From Pseudomonadota bacterium (GTDB lineage Bacteria; Pseudomonadota; Alphaproteobacteria; Rhizobiales; Xanthobacteraceae), in NCBI GenBank assembly GCA_023442085.1, contig JAEZMT010000239.1, positions 1-13,584 on the forward strand: DNA of 13,584 nucleotides. Reading direction: 5' to 3'. Below are positions 1 to 6,699 of the stretch, in pieces (the stretch's first letter is position 1; each line of letters begins with the position of its first letter). Below the pieces are notes generated by a model. The model had not been told where the DNA came from, made no database searches, and was given only the letters and a program-made list of their open reading frames with translations. A program made the translations under genes and the position numbers.

Positions 1-251
1 AGGGACTTCACGTCCTCCAGCGCGATGATGGGCGCCGGGCTGTGCGAGCGGATCAGGTCGGGATAGGTGATGCGCGCGTCGGATTCCCCGATCAGGAAGC
101 TTTCCACCGCGCCGAGATCCTGGTCCGAGGTGGTCTCGATCCAGTCGCGGAATTCGCTGCCTGTGAAGCCCTGCGAAGAAAAACCCTCGCGAGAGAACGC
201 GGAAACATAGCTTTCGGCAACAGAGGCCCGCTCATCAACGACGACGTACAT
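1..251 (-). CDS. ftcR: FtcR/Rem-type atypical flagellar response regulator, N-terminal part (cut by window edge)
   Basis: FtcR (Brucella) and Rem (Sinorhizobium) are OmpR-like regulators that switch on flagellar genes. Only the first 83 codons are inside the window; the reading frame stays open to base 1, so the rest of the receiver and the DNA-binding domain lie outside. The protein begins MYVVVDERASVAESY and continues with FSREGFSSQGF, FRDWIETTSDQDLGAVESFL and SPAPIIALED, the pattern I recall for FtcR. Start choice: ATG at 251 has GGAGGGA four to ten bases upstream; two in-frame ATGs at 263 and 266 would overlap that ribosome site. The acidic pocket is D6-E7, but the end of the third strand (AVESFLIG, residues 48-55) has no aspartate where the phosphoacceptor normally sits, which suggests control without ordinary phosphorylation (inference). 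It follows cheR on the same strand after 280 nt with terminator-like hairpins, so it probably has its own promoter. Confidence 0.8.
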   Translation of the reverse strand, partial: MYVVVDERASVAESYVSAFSREGFSSQGFTGSEFRDWIETTSDQDLGAVESFLIGESDARITYPDLIRSHSPAPIIALEDVKS

Positions 252-254
252 GAT

Positions 255-261
255 TCCCTCC
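255..261 (-). promoter_or_regulatory. Ribosome binding site of ftcR
   Basis: GGAGGGA on the minus strand, with ATC between it and the ATG at 251. It decides the start in favour of the ATG at 251 over the ATGs at 263 and 266, which lie at or upstream of this motif. Confidence 0.6.
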
Positions 262-384
262 ATCATGTCTCAAAGGGTTCGTGTCGCCGGCATCGATGTC
301 TTGACGATTTATTTCGCATCAGGCGACGCAAAATCCCTAGGACGATGGCAGAGAGCGGGCAATCTGAAGAGGAACGGGTTTGGA

Positions 385-400
385 AGCGAATTGATTGCCA
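385..400 (-). promoter_or_regulatory. Weak sigma-54-like promoter element upstream of ftcR
   Basis: The minus strand reads TGGCAATCAATTCGCT. It has the GG and GC dinucleotides with exactly ten bases between them that define -24/-12 promoters, and TGGCA matches the first half, but TCGCT departs from the usual TTGCA/T. It lies 134 bases before the ftcR start. Such a 4-base core occurs by chance often, so this is only a candidate. Confidence 0.15.
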
Positions 401-428
401 GATCGGAATGGTCGCGGCTTTGCCCCCT

Positions 429-474
429 ACGAAAGACGAAAGCCGGCGGCGGATTCTGCATCCGCGGCGCCGGC
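429..474 (-). terminator. Probable Rho-independent terminator of the che operon
   Basis: On the minus-strand transcript GCCGGCG, a two-base CC bulge, GCGGAT, the loop GCAGA, then ATCCGC and CGCCGGC form a 13-bp stem. It is followed at once by TTTCGTCTTTCG, an interrupted T-rich tail. The stem starts 58 nt after the cheR stop codon. The T run is broken, so efficiency is uncertain, but position, orientation and stem strength fit an operon end. Confidence 0.55.
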
Positions 475-496
475 GTCGTGTTTTCGGGGCCGTTCT

Positions 497-524
497 CGCT
501 CCGGATTGCCTCCGATCCGGAGCG
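497..524 (-). terminator. Perfect 10-bp hairpin directly after cheR, possible terminator or mRNA 3' end
   Basis: CGCTCCGGAT and ATCCGGAGCG are exact reverse complements around an 8-base loop. On the minus strand the stem begins seven bases after the cheR TAG. No T tract follows in that direction (GAGAACGG comes next), so alone it is more likely an mRNA-stabilising stem or a Rho-assisted site than a classical terminator. It stands in front of the better candidate at 474-429. Confidence 0.45.
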
Positions 525-531
525 TTTCCCG

Positions 532-1377
532 CTAGCGCCGCGCGGCGACGATGGCCGCCGGGGCGCGGGCGTGGACATAGGTGCCGCGATGGTCCGGCAA
601 CGGCCGGAAGGCATCGCAGATGCCGATGGCCGTCTCCGCCCCGCCGAGCTGGAGGAAGCCGTCGGGCGCGAGCTGGCGCGACATGCGCGCCAAGATGTCG
701 GCCTTGGTGGGCACGTCGAAATAGATCAGCACGTTGCGGCACATGATGAGATCGAACGTGCCGAGCCCGGTGTACGGGTCGAGCAGGTTGAACTTGCGAT
801 ACTCCACCACGGACTTCAGCTGCGGCACGACCTCCCACCAGTCGCCCGACTTCACGAAATACTTGAGCAGCTGCTGCACCGAGAGGCCCCGCTGCACCTC
901 GAACTGGTTGTAGCGGCCGGCGCGGGCCCGCTCCAGAACCTCGCTGGAAATGTCCGTGCCGAGGATCTGCACCCGCCGCCCACCGGTCAGCTCGGGCCGC
1001 TCGGCCAGCATCATGGCGATGGAATAGGGCTCCTGCCCCGTGGAGGCGGCGGCGCACCAGATGCGCAGCGTATGGGTCTTCAGCCGCGACGCGCACAGGG
1101 CCGGCAGGAGCGAGCGGGCCATGTCCTCGAACGGCACCTTGTCGCGGAAGAACAGGGACTCGTTCGTGGTCATCGCCTCCACCACCGCTTCCGCGATGAT
1201 CGGCGCCTCGTTGCTCTTCAAGATCTCCGCCAGCCGCGCGAAATCGGGAATGGCGAAGCGGTTGAGCAACGGGATGAGGCGGCTCTCCAGGAGATAATGC
1301 TTGTCATCGGTGAGGATGAGGCCGGATCTGTCCTTCAGAAACCGGGCGAAGAACTCGTAGTCCGCGGGGCGGATCAT
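532..1377 (-). CDS. cheR: Chemoreceptor glutamate methyltransferase CheR
   Basis: CheR transfers methyl groups from S-adenosylmethionine to glutamates of chemoreceptors and so sets adaptation together with CheB. The 281-residue protein is full length for the family. The N-terminal helical domain (about 1-75) ends in the conserved TTNESLFFRD (70-79). The Rossmann-like SAM domain shows CAAASTGQEPYSIAM (108-122), GTDISSEVLERAR (140-152), the beta-subdomain stretch GRYNQFEVQRGLS (154-166) that in this family contacts the receptor, and FDLIMCRNVLIYFD (208-221). The ATG overlaps the cheB stop as ATGA, pointing to translational coupling. It is the last gene of the che operon; hairpins follow within 60 bases. 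No extra receptor-tethering or TPR domain is present. The assignment is secure. Confidence 0.97.
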   Translation of the reverse strand: MIRPADYEFFARFLKDRSGLILTDDKHYLLESRLIPLLNRFAIPDFARLAEILKSNEAPIIAEAVVEAMTTNESLFFRDKVPFEDMARSLLPALCASRLKTHTLRIWCAAASTGQEPYSIAMMLAERPELTGGRRVQILGTDISSEVLERARAGRYNQFEVQRGLSVQQLLKYFVKSGDWWEVVPQLKSVVEYRKFNLLDPYTGLGTFDLIMCRNVLIYFDVPTKADILARMSRQLAPDGFLQLGGAETAIGICDAFRPLPDHRGTYVHARAPAAIVAARR

Positions 1378-2522
1378 CCGCGCCTCCTCGCAAGCATGGC
1401 GATGACCTTGGGGCCGATGGCCTGGAGCGGGAGCACCTCGCTGGCGTTCCCCGCATGGGCGGTGGCGCCGGGCATGCCCCAGACCACGCTCGTCTCCTCG
1501 TCCTGCACGATGACACTGCCGCCCGCGTCGGCGATGAGGCCGGCGCCCCGCGCGCCGTCGCTGCCCATGCCGGTCAGCACGAGGGCGAGGGCGTTGCGGC
1601 GGTAGATCTGCGCCACCGTGTCGAACATGGGGTCCACGGCGGGCTTGCAGAAATTCACCGCCGGCCCGTCGGACAGGCGGATGAGCGTGCGCGGCCCGTC
1701 GCGCTCCAGCAGCATGTGCTTGCCGCCGGGGGCGATGTAGATGCGGCCTGCGGCGAGCACCTCGCCCTCCTGCCCCTCCGCCGCCTGGCGGCCGGCGGCG
1801 CGGCTGACGTGCTCTGCGAGGAGCGCGGTGAAGGTCGCCGGCATGTGCTGGGTGATGACCACCGGGATGCGCTCGAGATAGGGTCCGAGCACGGCGAACA
1901 GGCGGGTGAGCGCCTGCGGCCCGCCGGTGGAGCTGCCCACGGCGATGAGCGAGACGTCGGACGCGGAATAGGGTCGCAAGCGGATCGGTCCCCTCGGTGG
2001 GCTGGCGGCGGCAGCGGCTGCCTGCGGCTGCACGGAGGGCGGCGGCAGGGCGGGCGCGCGTCCGGCTTGCCGCAGCACCTTCAGGCCGAGGCTGCGGACC
2101 TTCTCCATCAGCTCGCGCTTGAAGTCGTCGGTGGCAAACGTGCCCTTGGTGGCGTCGGGCTTCGGCAGATAGTCGGCGGCGCCCAGCGTGAGCGCCTTGA
2201 GGCTGATCTCCGCGCCCCGCCGGGAGAGGGCCGAGGCGACGATGACCGTCGTGTTGCGCCGCTGCTTGAGGATGAGCGGCAGAGCGGTGAGGCCGTCCAT
2301 CTCCGGCATCTCGAGGTCGAGGATGACCACGTCGGGCTGCACCCGCTCAAGGTCGCCGAGCGCGGCCTTGCCGTTGGAATAGGTGCCGACCAGCTCGAAG
2401 GCGGGGTCGTCCGAGAGCCAGCGAGCGATGATGCCGCGCACGAACACGCTGTCGTCCACCACCATCACGCGGATGGCGGAGCCCGGCGTCGCCGCCGCCG
2501 GCGAGGAGGAAGGTTGCGGCAT
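1374..2522 (-). CDS. cheB: Chemotaxis response regulator protein-glutamate methylesterase CheB
   Basis: CheB removes methyl groups from receptor glutamates (and deamidates glutamines) when its receiver is phosphorylated by CheA. The 382-residue protein has a receiver at about 17-135, with acidic pair D23-D24, phosphoacceptor D69 in VVILDLEMPEMDG, S97 and K121. An Ala/Pro-rich linker (about 152-180) leads to the methylesterase domain (about 188-380). The catalytic triad is visible as S198 in GSSTGG, H226 in TQHMP and D322 in TGMGSDGA. Start choice: the frame stays open further upstream, but that part runs antiphase inside cheY. The ATG at 2522 forms TGATG with the cheY stop and is followed by a disordered lead and then IRVMVVDDSVFVR, which fits CheB. 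It overlaps cheR by ATGA. Confidence 0.97.
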   Translation of the reverse strand: MPQPSSSPAAATPGSAIRVMVVDDSVFVRGIIARWLSDDPAFELVGTYSNGKAALGDLERVQPDVVILDLEMPEMDGLTALPLILKQRRNTTVIVASALSRRGAEISLKALTLGAADYLPKPDATKGTFATDDFKRELMEKVRSLGLKVLRQAGRAPALPPPSVQPQAAAAAASPPRGPIRLRPYSASDVSLIAVGSSTGGPQALTRLFAVLGPYLERIPVVITQHMPATFTALLAEHVSRAAGRQAAEGQEGEVLAAGRIYIAPGGKHMLLERDGPRTLIRLSDGPAVNFCKPAVDPMFDTVAQIYRRNALALVLTGMGSDGARGAGLIADAGGSVIVQDEETSVVWGMPGATAHAGNASEVLPLQAIGPKVIAMLARRRG

Positions 2523-2899
2523 CAGTCCACCCTGTCCAGGAGACCCACGGCCTCGAGCTTCTCGCGCAGGATTTCGGAATCGAACGGCTTCATGATGTAT
2601 TCGTCCGCGCCCAGCGAGACGGCATGGGCGATATGCTCCATGTCGTTCTTGGCGGTGCAGAAGATCACCTTCGGCCCCCGTCCGGCCTCGGTGGAGCGCA
2701 ACTGCTCCAGCACGGCGAGGCCGTCCGTGACCGGCATGGACCAGTCGAGCAGGATGGCGTCGGGCATCGCCCGCGCGCACATCTCCAGCGCCGGGGCGCC
2801 GTCCGCCGCCTCTTCCACGCAGAAGCCGAGATCTTCCAGGATGCCGCGGGCAACCTTGCGGACGACGCTGGAGTCGTCCACCACAAGACAGGTCTTCAT
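2522..2899 (-). CDS. cheY: Single-domain chemotaxis response regulator CheY
   Basis: This is a stand-alone receiver of 125 residues, the usual size for CheY. It carries every catalytic residue of an active receiver: acidic pair D8-D9 in VVDDSS, phosphoacceptor D52 in ILLDWSMP, T82 in FCTAKND and K104 in YIMKPF. No output domain is present. It should be phosphorylated by CheA and either bind the flagellar switch or serve as a phosphate sink; sequence alone does not tell which. In alphaproteobacteria the CheY inside the cheA operon is often not the only one, so the copy number elsewhere matters. Its ATG follows the cheW stop directly (TGAATG), and its own stop shares one base with the cheB start. 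Confidence 0.94.
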   Translation of the reverse strand: MKTCLVVDDSSVVRKVARGILEDLGFCVEEAADGAPALEMCARAMPDAILLDWSMPVTDGLAVLEQLRSTEAGRGPKVIFCTAKNDMEHIAHAVSLGADEYIMKPFDSEILREKLEAVGLLDRVD

Positions 2900-3412
2900 T
2901 CAAAGCTCCGCGCGTTTGCCGGCATCCTGGCGGGCGACGGCCGAGCCGGCCCGCTCCAGAACCAGGTCCACGTTGAGGATCAGCATCAGGTCGCCGGAGA
3001 GGCGATGGACGCCGGCGGCCACCTGCGCCCAGCGCGGGTCGAGGTTGGCCGGGTTCGGTTCGCGACGCGCCGCATCGAGGGACAGCACCTCGCCCACGTC
3101 GTCGATGATGAGGCCGAAGGCCTCGCCATGGTGCTCGATGCCCACCGCCATGGGCGCGCCCTCGGCATCCGGCAGCGAGAGCAGGCGCCGCATGGCCACC
3201 ATGGTGACGATGCGGCCGCGCAGGTTCAGCACGCCGGCGATCTCGCTGGGCGCCAGCGGCACGCGGGTGATGGCCTCCGGCACGAACACCTCGTGCACCA
3301 GCGCGATGGGCAGGCCGAAGAGCTGGGACCCGATGCGCACCGTCACGTACTGCACGACATCATGCGCCACGGCCTGGGCCGCGTCGGGGGTCAGGGGGGT
3401 ATGGGCGTTCAT
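2900..3412 (-). CDS. cheW: Chemotaxis coupling protein CheW
   Basis: CheW links chemoreceptors to CheA in the signalling array. The 170-residue protein has one CheW domain at about 18-155. The visible landmarks are VVQYVTVRIGSQLFGLPI (19-36), the conserved loop VLNLRGRIVTMVAM (61-74) with R66 and the long strand after it, GEAFGLIIDDVGEVL (96-110), and SGDLMLILNVDLVL (139-152). A short leader of about 17 residues and a charged tail flank the domain. The start is fixed by the ATGA overlap with the cheA stop; the stop abuts the cheY start with no gap. It sits between cheA and cheY in an intact che operon. The assignment is secure. Confidence 0.96.
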   Translation of the reverse strand: MNAHTPLTPDAAQAVAHDVVQYVTVRIGSQLFGLPIALVHEVFVPEAITRVPLAPSEIAGVLNLRGRIVTMVAMRRLLSLPDAEGAPMAVGIEHHGEAFGLIIDDVGEVLSLDAARREPNPANLDPRWAQVAAGVHRLSGDLMLILNVDLVLERAGSAVARQDAGKRAEL

Positions 3413-6078
3413 GCGGCAATTCCCTGTCGGCCGGCGAATTCCTTCAGCGCGGCGATGAGGCCGGGGCGATCGAACTTGGCGACGCAGTCGGTGAAGCCCA
3501 CGGCGCGGCCCCGCTCCAGCGCGTCGCGGTCCTGCGCGGTGGCGAGCGCGATGATGGGTACCGCGCGGATGCGCGGGTCGCCGCGCACGGCGGCGGCGAG
3601 GGCGAAGCCGTCCATGTCCGGCAGATCCACGTCACTGACGATGGCGTCGAAGTCGTCTTCCTCGCCGAGCCGCGCCAGCGCCTCGCCGGCGGAGGCGCAG
3701 GCCGTGACCTCGTAGCCGTTGCCGTTGAGCATGGGCGCGAGCAGGTCGCGGTGGAACGGGCTGTCGTCCACCAGCAGCAGCCGGGGCCGCTCCGCCGGGC
3801 GCACGAGATGGCGGAAGCGCTCGCCGAAGGCCACCTGCGCATAGAAGGCGACATCGAGGATTTCGGTCGCCTGACCCGACAGGACGGCGGCGCCGAGCAC
3901 CTCCGGCATGTTGGAAGGCGACAACTCCATGTCGAGCTCGGCCTCCACGATGTCGACGATCTCGTCCACCACCAGGCCCATGACGCGCCCGCCATCGGCG
4001 AACACCAGCATGGGCTGGGTGCCCTGCGCCACGCGCTGCACTTCCTCATTGGCATAGAGGACGGGGATGAGAGCACCGCGATACTGCAGCACCGGGTAGC
4101 CGTTGACGCGCTCGATGCGCGCCACCTCCAGCTCCTCGATGCGGGTGACGAGGCCGAGGGGCACCGCCTTGAGATCGCGCGAGCCGGCGCGGAACAACAG
4201 CAGCGACGAGCGCTTCTGCGCGGCGCGCGCCTGCCGCCCGGCGCCGTGCCGGCCGACATCCTCGGCGGCACCGCCGCGCGCGGCGGCGTGCTGGGCGAGG
4301 CCGGCCGGATCGAGGATCATGATCACCCGCCCGTCGCCGAGGATGGTGCTGCCCGACACCATGGGCAGCTGGCGCAGCGCCGAGGCCATGGGCTTCACCA
4401 CGATCTCCTCGGTGTGGGACACTGCCTCCACCACCACGCCGAAGGTCTGGTGGCCCACCTTCATCACCACGATGAGCGCCCGCTCCCACAGCGCCTCGTC
4501 GCGCCCGTCGCCCTCCGGCGCGAGGCCGAGCAAAGCGCCGAGGCTGACGATGGGCAGCAACCGGTCGCGCAGGGCGAGCACCGGCGAATTGTTGAGCCAG
4601 GTGATCTCGTGGTCCGAGCCCACCTGCACCCGCACCAGTTCCTCCACCGCGCTCTGCGGCAGGGCGAAGCGCTCGCCGGCGGCGCGCACGATGAGGGCCG
4701 GGACGATGGCGAGGGTGAGCGGGATCTTGATGACGAAGGTGGAGCCTTCGCCCGGCCGCGAGCGCACGTCCACCGTGCCGCCGATGGATTCCAGGTTCGA
4801 GCGCACCACATCCATGCCGACGCCGCGGCCGGAGACGCTGGTGACCTTGCTGGCGGTGGAGAAGCCGGCGTGGAAGATGAAGCGGAACACCTGCGCGTCC
4901 GGCATCTTCGCCAGCTCGGCCTCGGTGGCGAGGCCGTTCTCCAGCGCCTTCTGCTTGATGCGCGCCACGTCCAGCCCGCGGCCGTCGTCGGAAATCTCGA
5001 CGATGACGTGGCCGCCCTCGTGATAGGCGGACAGGCGGATGAGGCCGCGCTCGGACTTGCCGGCGGCGCGGCGCTGCTCGGGCATCTCCAGCCCATGGTC
5101 GGCGGAGTTGCGGACCATGTGGGTGAGCGGGTCCTTGATCTGGTCCAGCACCTGCCGGTCCAGCTCGGTGTCGGCGCCCACCTGCTCCAGCTCGATCTGC
5201 TTGCCCAGCTCCTGCGCGAGGTCGCGCACGATGCGCGGCAGCTTCTGCCAGGCATTGCCGATGGGCTGCATGCGCGTGCGCATCACCGCCTCCTGCAATT
5301 CGCCCGTCACGTTGGACAGTCGCTGCAGGGAGACCTTGTATTCCGGCTCGTCGTGGCGGCGGGCGATCTCCATCAGCTGGTTGCGGGTCAGCACCAGCTC
5401 GGAGACCATGGTCATCAATTGCTCCAGCACCCCCACGTTGACGCGGATGGACTGGGCGGCGACGCCGTGGCCCTCGGCGGCGGACGGGGCGCCTTGGGGG
5501 GTATTGTGGGCGGCCTCGGCCGGGGGCGCGCTCCTGCTCACCGGCGCGGGAGCCGGAGCGGGCGCGGCGACGGGGGGCTCCACCTTGGTCTCGCGGAAGA
5601 TGCGGTCCAGCTCGTCCAGCGGCAGCTCTCCGGGCAGCAGCGGGCGCTCCAGCGTCTGCACCGGCTGGGCCGACGGCGGAGGAGATGCGGCGGGCGCGTC
5701 CACGGCCTCCGCCATGGCTTCGAGCAGCGCGATGAGGTCGCGGTCCTCGCCCTCGGGCTCGGCGCCCTCGCTTTCCTCCACATGCTGGAGCAGCAGCTTG
5801 ATGCGATCGATGGTCGACAGCACCAGTCCGACCGCGTCGGTGGTGACGGGACGGCCCTCGCGGAAGCGGTCCATCAGCGTCTCGGCCGCATGGGCGAGGG
5901 CCGCGAGGCGCGGCAGGCCGATGAAGCCGCAGGTGCCCTTGATGGTGTGCACCAGGCGGAAGATGTTGTTGAGAATCTGCGCGTTGTTCGGGTCCTGCTC
6001 GAACTTCACGAGCTCCACGTCGGCAACGTCGAGGCTCTCGCTGGTCTCGGTCAGGAACTCGCGCAAGAGATCATCCAT
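3409..6078 (-). CDS. cheA: Hybrid chemotaxis histidine kinase CheA with a second CheW-like domain and a C-terminal receiver
   Basis: CheA autophosphorylates under receptor control and passes phosphate to CheY and CheB. The protein has 889 residues, against about 650 in E. coli. In order: P1/Hpt (about 1-125) with phosphorylated H44 in HTIKGTCGF; an Ala/Pro-rich linker (about 126-208) with no recognisable P2 domain, only a short charged helix-like piece around LPLDELDRIF (152-161); P3 dimerisation (about 209-275); P4 ATPase (about 276-455) with the N box HMVRNSADHG (N324), DDGRGLD (364-370), FHAGFSTA (402-409) and SGRGVGMDVV (416-425); P5 (about 457-595); a basic spacer; a second CheW-like domain (about 622-757); and a receiver (about 765-885) with D771-D772, phosphoacceptor D816, T847 and K868, all intact. 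AGGA lies just upstream of the ATG. It overlaps cheW by ATGA and lies 75 nt after the previous full-length gene. Confidence 0.97.
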   Translation of the reverse strand: MDDLLREFLTETSESLDVADVELVKFEQDPNNAQILNNIFRLVHTIKGTCGFIGLPRLAALAHAAETLMDRFREGRPVTTDAVGLVLSTIDRIKLLLQHVEESEGAEPEGEDRDLIALLEAMAEAVDAPAASPPPSAQPVQTLERPLLPGELPLDELDRIFRETKVEPPVAAPAPAPAPVSRSAPPAEAAHNTPQGAPSAAEGHGVAAQSIRVNVGVLEQLMTMVSELVLTRNQLMEIARRHDEPEYKVSLQRLSNVTGELQEAVMRTRMQPIGNAWQKLPRIVRDLAQELGKQIELEQVGADTELDRQVLDQIKDPLTHMVRNSADHGLEMPEQRRAAGKSERGLIRLSAYHEGGHVIVEISDDGRGLDVARIKQKALENGLATEAELAKMPDAQVFRFIFHAGFSTASKVTSVSGRGVGMDVVRSNLESIGGTVDVRSRPGEGSTFVIKIPLTLAIVPALIVRAAGERFALPQSAVEELVRVQVGSDHEITWLNNSPVLALRDRLLPIVSLGALLGLAPEGDGRDEALWERALIVVMKVGHQTFGVVVEAVSHTEEIVVKPMASALRQLPMVSGSTILGDGRVIMILDPAGLAQHAAARGGAAEDVGRHGAGRQARAAQKRSSLLLFRAGSRDLKAVPLGLVTRIEELEVARIERVNGYPVLQYRGALIPVLYANEEVQRVAQGTQPMLVFADGGRVMGLVVDEIVDIVEAELDMELSPSNMPEVLGAAVLSGQATEILDVAFYAQVAFGERFRHLVRPAERPRLLLVDDSPFHRDLLAPMLNGNGYEVTACASAGEALARLGEEDDFDAIVSDVDLPDMDGFALAAAVRGDPRIRAVPIIALATAQDRDALERGRAVGFTDCVAKFDRPGLIAALKEFAGRQGIAA

Positions 6079-6151
6079 GATCCTGGCTCCGGGGCGGTGC
6101 GGCGCGGCCGCTTACAAGGTGGAAGAAGACTGCGAGGATGAGGGCGCGCAT
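6071..6151 (-). CDS. Possible 26-residue micro-ORF between the fliL-like gene and cheA
   Basis: An ATG stands two bases after the stop of the preceding gene (TGAGCATG) and opens a 26-codon frame that ends with TGA eight bases into cheA. The product starts MRALILAVFFHLVSGRAAPP: a basic residue, a hydrophobic run and a small-residue stretch, like a signal peptide or single membrane anchor. The same stop-GC-ATG junction is used between fliR and the gene after it. It could be a leader peptide that couples translation into cheA, the stub of a secreted-protein gene whose remainder was lost, or chance. No function is recognised and coding status is unproven. Confidence 0.3.
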   Translation of the reverse strand: MRALILAVFFHLVSGRAAPPRSQDHG

Positions 6152-6153
6152 GC

Positions 6154-6699
6154 TCAGTGCCCGCCCTTCGGCTTGGCATCGGCCTCGCCATGGCCACCGG
6201 ATTTGCCGGCCGGCTTCTCGCCCGAAGAACTCGCGACATTGACGCCGACGCCCGAGCGCATGTCCGTCTTGTCGATATAGTTGAGCGAGTCCACGAGCAC
6301 CTCCCGGATCACCTCGCCCTTGAGATAGGTGTTGGTGCTCGTCTTGATGCGGCCGAGCATCTCGGGAAGATTGTACTTGGTGATCTTCCCGCTCTCGATG
6401 CGGCCGTTCACATAGATCTCGCTGAAGGCGGCATTCACCGCGAAGACGGTGGGCTCCAGGGGGAGCCTGCGCAGTTCGGCGGCATCGGCGGTGATGACGA
6501 ACTTCGCCAGCACGTAGCCCTGCAACTTTCCATCGACGATCATGGGCACCGTGACGGCGGGCAGGCGGCGATATTCGAGGCCGGCGAGATAGGGCTCCTC
6601 GCTCTTGCGCGGCGTGCCCGCCGCATACCAGGCCGCCGCATAGCTGGAGCCCAGCCCCACGAGGCAGGCCCACACGCCGATGATGACGAAGCGGATCAT
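6154..6699 (-). CDS. Membrane-anchored protein with FliL-like layout, function unknown
   Basis: The 181-residue protein has one N-terminal membrane segment (about 3-24, FVIIGVWACLVGLGSSYAAA) and then a probably periplasmic domain of about 120 residues. It ends in a low-complexity Gly/Lys/His tail (from about 158). The domain opens with two strands (PYLAGLEYRRLPAVTVPMIV, 36-55), has GYVLAKFVITADAAEL (61-76), and closes with a helix-strand unit VIREVLVDSLNYIDKTDMRS (130-149). A single anchor, a compact domain and a terminal strand after a long helix recall FliL, the stator-associated protein, but the resemblance is in layout and weak in sequence. From memory, similar proteins occur beside flgN-like genes in other Rhizobiales. 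The ATG overlaps the preceding gene as ATGA, so it is translated with the flagellar set. A motor or basal-body role is inferred from context. Confidence 0.72.
   Translation of the reverse strand: MIRFVIIGVWACLVGLGSSYAAAWYAAGTPRKSEEPYLAGLEYRRLPAVTVPMIVDGKLQGYVLAKFVITADAAELRRLPLEPTVFAVNAAFSEIYVNGRIESGKITKYNLPEMLGRIKTSTNTYLKGEVIREVLVDSLNYIDKTDMRSGVGVNVASSSGEKPAGKSGGHGEADAKPKGGH

Larger units (their letters stand above)
252..531 (-). other. Intergenic region between cheR and ftcR
   Basis: This 280-nt stretch is the longest gene-free part of the window. Reading along the minus strand it holds a perfect 10-bp hairpin at 524-497, a longer GC-rich hairpin with a T-rich tail at 474-429, and then about 175 bases that are noticeably more AT-rich than the genes around them and should hold the ftcR promoter. 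Two weak promoter candidates are visible: TTTTGC-16-TAAATC for the housekeeping sigma factor, and a GG-N10-GC element at 400-385. Neither is convincing. Open frames crossing it on the plus strand continue as antisense shadows of cheR and cheB. Confidence 0.6.

Noticed and set aside
301..330. TTGACG followed by AT-rich sequence as a plus-strand promoter
   Set aside because: No acceptable -10 at 16-18 bases and no plus-strand gene downstream.
250..1605. Plus-strand open frame spanning the cheR-ftcR gap and cheR
   Set aside because: Mostly antisense to cheR; the non-coding part contains the hairpins and has no recognisable protein features.
2523..2903. Upstream extension of the cheB frame through cheY
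   Set aside because: The extra residues are Arg/Gly-rich nonsense in another frame of cheY; the TGATG junction and the normal CheB N-terminus fix the start at 2522.
1455..3458. Plus-strand open frame of 667 codons opposite cheB, cheY and cheW
   Set aside because: Same explanation: it crosses three well-defined minus-strand genes and their junctions and has low-complexity composition.
3751..6141. Very long plus-strand open frame (796 codons) opposite cheA
   Set aside because: It is antisense to an unmistakable CheA and rich in His, Arg, Gly and Ala in the pattern produced by GC-rich codon bias on the other strand. No family motif appears.
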